Shown: piece by piece, positions 6,768 through 11,779 of the stretch
How positions within the stretch are numbered: the first letter of the stretch is position 1
Layout of the letters: the number at the start of each line of letters is the position of its first letter
From: an uncultured Eubacteriales bacterium
Lineage (GTDB): Bacteria; Bacillota; Clostridia; Oscillospirales; Acutalibacteraceae
Reading direction: 5' to 3'
DNA length: 11,779 nt
Assembly (NCBI GenBank): GCA_934726435.1
Contig: CAKVDR010000014.1
Coordinates: 1-11,779 of the forward strand
Position numbers and translations under genes: made by a program
The notes under the pieces: generated by a model
Databases searched by the model: none
Seen by the model: the letters and a program-made list of their open reading frames with translations, nothing else
Told to the model about the DNA's origin: nothing

Positions 6768-8813
6768 TCAAAGCAAGTAACCGTATTCCGCAAAATCTGA
6801 TTTAGCAACCATTTTTCCTTGCTTTTTTATTTCATATTCAATTGATTTAATCATGTGTTTCATGGTTATTTCAGTATTTTCAGAAGCCGCCATGAAAGCA
6901 GCCGTCAAGCACGCATTTTTTATACTTCCGCCTGAAAGCTCGAACTGTTTCGCAATGAAATTAAAGTCAACGTCTTTCGCGATAGGCACTTCTTTCGTGA
7001 ACATTTTAAGCCAAATTTCTTTTCTTGCAACAGCATTCGGGAAAGCAAAATGAACCACGTAATTTATTCTTCTGAAAAACGCTTTATCAATATTTTCAAG
7101 GAAGTTCGTTGTTAAAATTGTTATTCCGGTGTGTTCTTCCATTTTTTGAAGGAGATAAGAAGTTTCGAGGTTTGCGTTTCTGTCGTGAGAGTCTTTAACT
7201 TCGGTACGCTTTGCGAAAATAGAATCAGTTTCATCGAAAAGCAAAATAACGTTACTTTTTTTAGCACTGTCGAAAATTTCACCCAGGTTTTTTTCAGATT
7301 CACCAATGTATTTCGAAATAACCCTTGAAAGGTCAACTTTGTAAATTTCCAGCCCGAGCTCATGCGCAACGACCTGCGCGGCCATTGTTTTACCCGTTCC
7401 TGAAGGGCCAGCAAAAAGCATGCTTAGGCCAGTTCCATAAAGAATTCTGTTACCCATTTTCCATTTGTCGTAAACAACACGCCTGTATCTCATCTGATCG
7501 CAAGCTCTTTTAATGATTGATTTCTCATCCGGGTTTAAAATCAATTCATCCCAAGTGTGTTTCTTCTTAATAAGTGTCGCTTTTTCAGAGAGATTCTCAG
7601 TCATTTGGCTATAAACGCAATTTGAAATCATTTGGCTGTCAATAAGTGATTTTTTCTCCATCGCCGATCTTATCACAGAATCTGAAACACTAAGTTTAAT
7701 TTGTTTCGGCGTTAAAGTAAACTTACCCGAAAGCTCAGAAATATCAAGTTTTTTACTCACTTTTTTGCCGCTTAATTCTTCATTCCAAAGCTTAAATCTT
7801 TCATCAATTGTAAGTTCCGGCAACTCAATACTTACAAAGCCAATTCCATCAGAATTCCCTATAATTCCCATTTTTTTATTCGAAAGAACAAACATAACCC
7901 TGCAAAATTTAAAAGTAATTTCAGCCGCAAGATTTAAAAGATTATGTTTTTCAGCCCCAAGATTATCTCCACCGTAAAAACAAACACAACCTCTAATGAA
8001 AAAAGCTTCTCTGCAAGCACTTATCACATTTTTGCTGAAGTTTTCGCCTTTTACTTTATCAATATCAATATAAATCAGATCTTTATCTTTCAGGTTACAA
8101 ACCCTGTTTACAATCGTTTTTTTGCCTATTCCCTCTTCGCCATAAAAGCAAATACAAATAGGATTTCCTTCTTCAGGATTGCCCAAAAAATTGCTAACTT
8201 TTGATGCTATTTCTTCCCTTATTGTAAGCGGCGACCCAAAACGATTACTCACCGGGGAAAGGCTAACGCCGGTAATTTTTATTTTATTCTGAGAATTGTT
8301 TATAAGATTATCATAAAATCGAGGATCAATTTTCGGTATGCCATCCACAAAGCAAAAGAAATTCATTTTCTCTTTACAAATCGCCAAAACATCGCAACTA
8401 TCTTCAATTTCAGAAATATTATCTGTGAAAAAATAAAGTTTTAAAATTGCATTGTAAGTGAGGGTTTCAGCATCTTCGACTTTTAAAATAAGCTCTTTGT
8501 AACTTTCGTCAAATTCAGTCATAGTTGCAAGCATCACTGCGAACCATTCAAGCTTACTAAACCTGCATGTTCTTCTAACATATAAAGCCGTTGAAAAAAT
8601 TTCTTCTTTGCCCTCTTCAAGGCGCATTTCAAGCAAAAGTTCCTCAGATCTGAAATCGCTTAATACCTTTTCTCTGCAAGATTTAAAATCGCCTTTTTCT
8701 TTGCATTCAATATATTTTCTAACAAAATTTTCAATGCATTTAAATTCTTTTGAGAGATATTCAAAATTGCTTTTAAAAATAGGTATTTCCAAACTTCGAT
8801 ACCACACTTTCAA
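6768..8813 (-). CDS. Contractile injection system AAA+ ATPase (Afp15/Pvc15-like), two ATPase modules
   Basis: This 681-residue protein has an N-terminal helical region (1-180), a first P-loop module (about 195-400) and a second, canonical AAA+ module (about 420-660). The first has GEEGIGKKT (225-233) but no acidic Walker B at the expected place (VCFYGGD, 277-283), so it probably does not hydrolyse ATP. The second has Walker A GPSGTGKT (469-476), pore-loop KYIGESE (501-507), Walker B LLFDETD (524-530), sensor-1 TTN (568-570), arginine-finger candidates R581/R582 and sensor-2 region SGGSIKNA (627-634). Afp15/Pvc15-type ATPases are needed for assembly or stability of extracellular CIS particles. 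The assignment is supported by adjacent DUF4280 and DUF4255 genes. The start is TTG at 8811-8813, directly preceded by an in-frame TAA and lacking a Shine-Dalgarno site; GTG two codons on is an alternative. Translation may be coupled to the PAAR-like gene ending 8 nt upstream. Confidence 0.88.
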   Translation of the reverse strand: MKVWYRSLEIPIFKSNFEYLSKEFKCIENFVRKYIECKEKGDFKSCREKVLSDFRSEELLLEMRLEEGKEEIFSTALYVRRTCRFSKLEWFAVMLATMTEFDESYKELILKVEDAETLTYNAILKLYFFTDNISEIEDSCDVLAICKEKMNFFCFVDGIPKIDPRFYDNLINNSQNKIKITGVSLSPVSNRFGSPLTIREEIASKVSNFLGNPEEGNPICICFYGEEGIGKKTIVNRVCNLKDKDLIYIDIDKVKGENFSKNVISACREAFFIRGCVCFYGGDNLGAEKHNLLNLAAEITFKFCRVMFVLSNKKMGIIGNSDGIGFVSIELPELTIDERFKLWNEELSGKKVSKKLDISELSGKFTLTPKQIKLSVSDSVIRSAMEKKSLIDSQMISNCVYSQMTENLSEKATLIKKKHTWDELILNPDEKSIIKRACDQMRYRRVVYDKWKMGNRILYGTGLSMLFAGPSGTGKTMAAQVVAHELGLEIYKVDLSRVISKYIGESEKNLGEIFDSAKKSNVILLFDETDSIFAKRTEVKDSHDRNANLETSYLLQKMEEHTGITILTTNFLENIDKAFFRRINYVVHFAFPNAVARKEIWLKMFTKEVPIAKDVDFNFIAKQFELSGGSIKNACLTAAFMAASENTEITMKHMIKSIEYEIKKQGKMVAKSDFAEYGYLL

Positions 8814-8821
8814 TTAACAAA

Positions 8822-9211
8822 TTAAGGAATCATAACAGTGGTTGCCCCAGGGTTCGTTATGCTGATAACTCCGCCCCAGTTGCACATAAGCTTGCATGTG
8901 TTGTTAAGTGCGGGCTTGCCTTTGATCATAACTGTGGTCGAACCTGGAGACCACGGAGCATTCGTAACAGGAACGCACGGCATTGGTGTTAAAACTCCTG
9001 CAGCAGCAGAAGTAGCCGCGGAAACCTGAGGGTTAGACATCGAAGTGCACATTGCAAAAGGCATTATGTTAACCATTGGTTTGTTATCCATTATCGTAGC
9101 CATTGGTTTTTGCTGAGCCATCGCCATAGCCTCAGGCAGCACCACTAGCGAAGAAGGAGCCGTCCCAAAAGAACAAATGCACTGCGCCGAAGCAGTAACT
9201 GAAATTGCCAT
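8822..9211 (-). CDS. DUF4280 PAAR-like protein, probable CIS spike tip
   Basis: This 129-residue protein resembles DUF4280 (PAAR-like) proteins: an early Cys cluster QCICSFGTAP (10-19), repeated short hydrophobic motifs (MATIMDNKPMVNIMPFAMC, 37-55), then MPCVPVT (77-83), WSPGSTTVMIKGKPALNNT (87-105), a CKLMC pair (106-110) and WGGVISITNPG (112-122). PAAR-type proteins cap the central spike of contractile injection systems and can carry or recruit effectors. The six cysteines (11, 13, 55, 79, 106, 110) might bind metal or form disulfides, which is inferred. No effector extension is present. The ATG (9209-9211) has GAGGTG 8 nt upstream, placed inside the last codons of the upstream gene, only 5 nt away, so translation is probably coupled. 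Confidence 0.9.
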   Translation of the reverse strand: MAISVTASAQCICSFGTAPSSLVVLPEAMAMAQQKPMATIMDNKPMVNIMPFAMCTSMSNPQVSAATSAAAGVLTPMPCVPVTNAPWSPGSTTVMIKGKPALNNTCKLMCNWGGVISITNPGATTVMIP

Positions 9212-9216
9212 AAAAA

Positions 9217-10014
9217 CTACACCTCGGTCTTTCTTTTTCTAATTTTTCTGAAATTAGCATCCAAATAAATAGCCTGGCCGGAGTTTTCTTTGCCTGTAAT
9301 ATCAACTTCTATATTCGAGCGAATCTCGCCTGAAGTAAGCTCAAATTTCAAAATGCTTTCTTTCATGAACTGAGGCATTATAGGCATTATAAACCTGCCT
9401 TTTGAGTCCGTTTTAACATCCCAAACAACATAAAACTTCCCGCCCGGTTCAAGTTTCGCTTCTTGAGAATCTCTTGAAATATATGCCTTCTTTTCTTGAT
9501 CATAACTCCAAAAGAAAATTTCACGCATTTCATTTTCAAATTCATAAACATAATTTTGACCCAAAAGCCCTGTTATCATATCAACATTAAGCTTAAGAAC
9601 ATCACTACCTTGCTCAGTAGGCTCAATTAATTTCATAAAACTAAGTTCATTTTTAAGCCTAAGCCTTATTCCCGTGTCTTTAAGAATTTTCTTTTTGCCA
9701 TGCCTGCAATCAGCTTCAATTCTTGTCGTGCGCATCATATCTTGATTATCCACGCTGTAAGATAAATCCGAAACTATCTCTTTCGTTTCATTTTCTCGCA
9801 AAGTAACAGGAAAATTAAGGCTATTATAACCCTTGCAACTTATTGAAATTTCGTATTCACCGGGATAAAGATTCGAAAAAACATAATGTCCGCTTTTTTT
9901 ATGAGTATAAGGATTTTGCTTGCCATTGCAAAGAATAACTGCGTTTGAAATGGGCATTTTGGAATAAATATCTTTCAAAAGAAATGCAAACGAAGCCTTA
10001 TGAATAACTCTCAT
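9217..10014 (-). CDS. CIS-operon protein with N-terminal carboxypeptidase-regulatory-like domain, function unknown
   Basis: This protein has 265 residues from the ATG at 10012-10014. Residues about 5-75 look like a carboxypeptidase-regulatory-like beta-sandwich: DIYSKMPISNAVILCNG, then SGHYVFSNLYPGEYEISISCKGY, the usual 'Y-F-x-L-x-P-G-x-Y' pattern. The rest (about 85-265) is not recognised. It contains a predicted alternating beta region (KFYVVWDVKTDSKGRFIMPI and after) and a basic C-terminus (KIRKRKTEV). No signal peptide or membrane segment is seen. Its position between the Pvc16-like cap gene and the PAAR-like gene suggests a structural or adaptor part of the particle, by inference only. 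An upstream in-frame TTG (10030-10032) lies in front of the Shine-Dalgarno site and is rejected as a start. Confidence 0.8.
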   Translation of the reverse strand: MRVIHKASFAFLLKDIYSKMPISNAVILCNGKQNPYTHKKSGHYVFSNLYPGEYEISISCKGYNSLNFPVTLRENETKEIVSDLSYSVDNQDMMRTTRIEADCRHGKKKILKDTGIRLRLKNELSFMKLIEPTEQGSDVLKLNVDMITGLLGQNYVYEFENEMREIFFWSYDQEKKAYISRDSQEAKLEPGGKFYVVWDVKTDSKGRFIMPIMPQFMKESILKFELTSGEIRSNIEVDITGKENSGQAIYLDANFRKIRKRKTEV

Positions 10015-10022
10015 GACTTTCC

Positions 10023-10028
10023 CACCTC
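10023..10028 (-). promoter_or_regulatory. Shine-Dalgarno site setting the ATG start at 10014
   Basis: GAGGTG on the minus strand lies 8 nt before ATG 10012-10014. The longer reading from TTG 10030-10032 would place this site inside the gene, so the ATG is preferred. Confidence 0.75.
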
Positions 10029-10040
10029 TCAAAATTAATT

Positions 10041-10970
10041 TTATTCTTCTTCATCTTCGTCTGAATAATCGTCATCACTTTCATCATCGGAATAATCCTC
10101 ATCATCAGAAGAATCTTCATCATCAGAAGAATCTTCATCATCGGAATAATCCTCATCATCGGAAGTATCTTCATCGTCGGAAGAGTCCTCATCATCGGAA
10201 GAGTCCTCATCTTCAGAAGAATCTTCATCTTCAGAAGAATCTTCATCATCGGAATAATCCTCATCTTCAGAAGAATCTTCATCATCAGAATAATCCTCTT
10301 CTTCCTCATCCTCGTCTTCATCAGGCCGCTGAGTGTATTCATCATCAATGTCTTCCTCTTTAATGTGCGTTGCAAACTCAAGCGTCTTTTTAGGCGAAAA
10401 ATGATCACTGTTAAGATAAACAGTTTCAACTTTCTTCTTAGCTTTGTGAATATTTTCAGAGTCAATCGCAATCGGACCAACTACATAGAAAACCGAAAGT
10501 TTATAAGGCTCACCAAACATAGTCCAAACCTTAACTTTTTCTTCCATATTAAGTGGAAGCATGCTTATCGGAACATTTTCAATCGGCATGCCAACGTTAT
10601 TCGGCATATATCTTGGCGGAATGGTCGGATTATCCTTAAAAACTTGAATTACTTTTCCAATAATTTTAGCTTCATCAAGCGCCTTGGTTTCAATCTCAGC
10701 TTTGCTGCAAACTGAAATAACATAATAAAGCTCTATCATCGCAGGCGGATCCTGAACACTTCCGTCAGGCAAAGTCGTGTTTTCAGTGGCTCGTCCACTA
10801 GTATCTTCTTTTATATCATAAGGATGAATACCAACAATGTAACCCCCACGCTCTTTCGGGTCGCAAATTCCAATACTTTCGCCCTTATCAACGGGTTCCG
10901 GAACAAGTTTGTCACGAAGAAGCGCAACCAAACCTTTTCCAATGTCGGAAATTATCGTGTATTTAGCCAT
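10041..10970 (-). CDS. DUF4255 (Pvc16/Afp16-type) CIS terminator/cap protein with acidic repeat tail
   Basis: This 309-residue protein has two parts. Residues 1-205 match the DUF4255/Pvc16 N-terminal family in layout: an N-terminal helix (ISDIGKGLVALLRDKLVPEP, 7-26), short beta strands (GYIVGIHPYDIKED, 43-56), the PPAMIELYYVISVCSK segment (75-90), a helix (ALDEAKIIGKVIQVFKDNP, 97-115) and a jelly strand region ending KLSVFYVVGPI (157-167). Pvc16/Afp16 proteins cap the sheath and tube at the distal end. Residues about 217-309 are almost wholly Asp, Glu, Ser and Tyr in 6-residue units such as SSDDED, probably disordered and strongly negative. That tail is not part of the family fold as I know it. 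The ATG (10968-10970) has GGGGAG 8 nt upstream. The gene follows the stalk-domain gene by 24 nt, and the next gene starts 26 nt after its stop. Confidence 0.88.
   Translation of the reverse strand: MAKYTIISDIGKGLVALLRDKLVPEPVDKGESIGICDPKERGGYIVGIHPYDIKEDTSGRATENTTLPDGSVQDPPAMIELYYVISVCSKAEIETKALDEAKIIGKVIQVFKDNPTIPPRYMPNNVGMPIENVPISMLPLNMEEKVKVWTMFGEPYKLSVFYVVGPIAIDSENIHKAKKKVETVYLNSDHFSPKKTLEFATHIKEEDIDDEYTQRPDEDEDEEEEDYSDDEDSSEDEDYSDDEDSSEDEDSSEDEDSSDDEDSSDDEDTSDDEDYSDDEDSSDDEDSSDDEDYSDDESDDDYSDEDEEE
10080..10292 (-). repeat. Imperfect 18-bp tandem repeat encoding (Y/S/T)S(D/E)DED units
   Basis: About twelve in-frame copies encode hexapeptides YSDDED, SSEDED, SSDDED and TSDDED, at residues 227-297 of the DUF4255 protein. 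On the plus strand the unit reads roughly tcatcatcggaagaatcc with variable positions. Each copy keeps the reading frame, so copy-number change would lengthen or shorten the tail without a frameshift. Tyr-type units recur at irregular intervals (227, 239, 275, 293). Confidence 0.93.
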
Positions 10971-10994
10971 TAAACTCTCTCCCCAATTAAAATA

Positions 10995-11779
10995 TTAACC
11001 TTTGCTAAGCTGGTTAGGAACGCTCGGATTTTCAAGCTGAACCAAATTTTTATAAAGAATAACAAAATCATGATCAGCAAGCCATTTGTAAGAAATATCA
11101 TAAGCCTGAGCGAAAAATTCAACGGGCATATAAGTAGTATCTTCAAAAGAAATAATAGGCACCGGCATATTATAAGGTTTGTCGTTAAGATAGGCAACAT
11201 TTTGACCGCTAACAATTTCAAGAATTTTATTCGGCGAAGTTATAACCATCGTAGCGTTGTTGTACATATATTCAACCGTTGCATCAATGTATTTGTAAAG
11301 GTCATCAACCGCCATTAGAATATGTCCATCGTACATTATAGGCGGATGAGTAACATCAAAATGGCCGTCAAAAAACACAACTTGCTCAGGAAGAACGCTC
11401 GAAGCCTTTTTCGCTGAACTTATAAAACGCTGTGTGCCCTCAACTAGAGTGTTGTAATTATTTTGCGGATAATTTTGTTTTTGGTAAGATTCCAAAATTG
11501 TAACCGCTACTGATAAAGTGTCTTTAGCAAGCTGAAGCCTTTCATCTTCAACCATTCCATCTTCAATTATTTTACTAAGCAAAATTATATCAAGGAGACT
11601 CCTCTGGCGAATGGTAAGTGATCCAACGTCTTTAAGGTCAACTAGGTTTTCAATTTCCGCTAAAGTTTCTTGGAGCTGCTTTGAGCTGTCATTACTAAGC
11701 GACTTAATAACCAGCAAAGCTTCGTCGGAAACAGCGCCATCAAGGTCAGAAGAAATAGTGTCAACCGAAAGAATCTTTT
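10995..11779 (-). CDS. Partial protein with copper-amine-oxidase-N-like (stalk) domain at the head of the visible CIS operon
   Basis: The reading frame is open to the window edge, so the 5' end is missing; 261 C-terminal residues are visible. A TTG at 11715-11717 is possible but has no Shine-Dalgarno site and the frame continues upstream without a stop. The first part is helical (ALLVIKSLSNDSSKQLQETL, then LEIENLVDL-type segments) up to about 11400. The region 11049-11384 resembles the copper amine oxidase N-terminal 'stalk' domain (PF07833 type): VVFFDGHFDVTHPPIMYDGH, ILMAVDDLYKYIDA, then two strand-rich repeats ending TTYMPVEFFAQAYDISYKWL. Such domains usually occur on secreted or wall-bound clostridial proteins; no signal peptide can be judged here. 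Its role next to a CIS cap gene is unknown; anchoring or a structural function is inference. Confidence 0.72.
   Translation of the reverse strand, partial: KILSVDTISSDLDGAVSDEALLVIKSLSNDSSKQLQETLAEIENLVDLKDVGSLTIRQRSLLDIILLSKIIEDGMVEDERLQLAKDTLSVAVTILESYQKQNYPQNNYNTLVEGTQRFISSAKKASSVLPEQVVFFDGHFDVTHPPIMYDGHILMAVDDLYKYIDATVEYMYNNATMVITSPNKILEIVSGQNVAYLNDKPYNMPVPIISFEDTTYMPVEFFAQAYDISYKWLADHDFVILYKNLVQLENPSVPNQLSKG

Noticed and set aside
6741..6768. Possible rho-independent terminator after the AAA+ gene (GCC-TCCTTT-GGC followed by a T-rich tract on the minus strand)
   Set aside because: The stem has only three G-C pairs with a flanking mismatch, too weak to call a terminator.
9998..10040. Sequence after the acidic tail as a frameshifted continuation of the DUF4255 gene
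   Set aside because: The tail ends with a normal TAA and the next gene has its own GAGGTG site and ATG start.
10013..10480. Long open frames opposite and alongside the acidic repeat (His/Arg/Asn-rich on the plus strand, Met/Lys/Leu-rich in another minus frame)
   Set aside because: These are shadow frames of the 18-bp repeat that codes Asp/Glu/Ser units; they have no ribosome site and only repeat-driven composition.

Overview
The window looks like chromosomal DNA from an anaerobic, probably spore-forming member of the Clostridia (Bacillota). The base composition is AT-rich, Shine-Dalgarno sites are strong (AGGAGG, GAGGTG), TTG and GTG starts are frequent, glmU-prs is linked as in Bacillota, and two proteases resemble the clostridial Csp germination family. 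The species cannot be named from the sequence.

Layout: (1) At 1-1756 on the minus strand, a GlmU-like nucleotidyltransferase is followed by prs, which runs off the left edge. The GlmU protein lacks the acetyltransferase part of normal GlmU. (2) At 1757-1946 lies a divergent intergenic region with a perfect TATAAT box facing glmU and a sigma-E-like promoter facing the proteases. (3) At 1947-5415 on the plus strand are two tandem Csp-like subtilases, both with an intact Asp-His-Ser triad. (4) At 5412-6688 on the minus strand are tspO and pgeF; the pgeF stop codon overlaps the stop of the second protease. (5) At 6768-11779 on the minus strand is the 3' part of a contractile injection system (CIS) operon. 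In transcription order it holds a partial protein with a copper-amine-oxidase-N-like (stalk) domain, a DUF4255/Pvc16-type cap protein with a long acidic repeat tail, a protein with a carboxypeptidase-regulatory-like beta domain, a DUF4280 PAAR-like tip protein, and a two-module AAA+ ATPase.

The CIS part is the most interesting. The ATPase, PAAR-like tip and Pvc16-type cap are hallmark accessory parts of extracellular CIS (Afp/PVC-like particles). The sheath, tube and baseplate genes are not in this window and should lie beyond 11779. Two proteins mixed into the operon (stalk-domain and carboxypeptidase-regulatory-like) and the roughly 90-residue Asp/Glu/Ser repeat tail on the cap are the least explained elements. 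The remaining genes are housekeeping or sporulation-linked: PRPP and UDP-GlcNAc supply, peptidoglycan editing, a TspO membrane protein and germination-type proteases. There is no gene-free stretch over 300 bases, and no RNA gene, insertion sequence or CRISPR array was seen.
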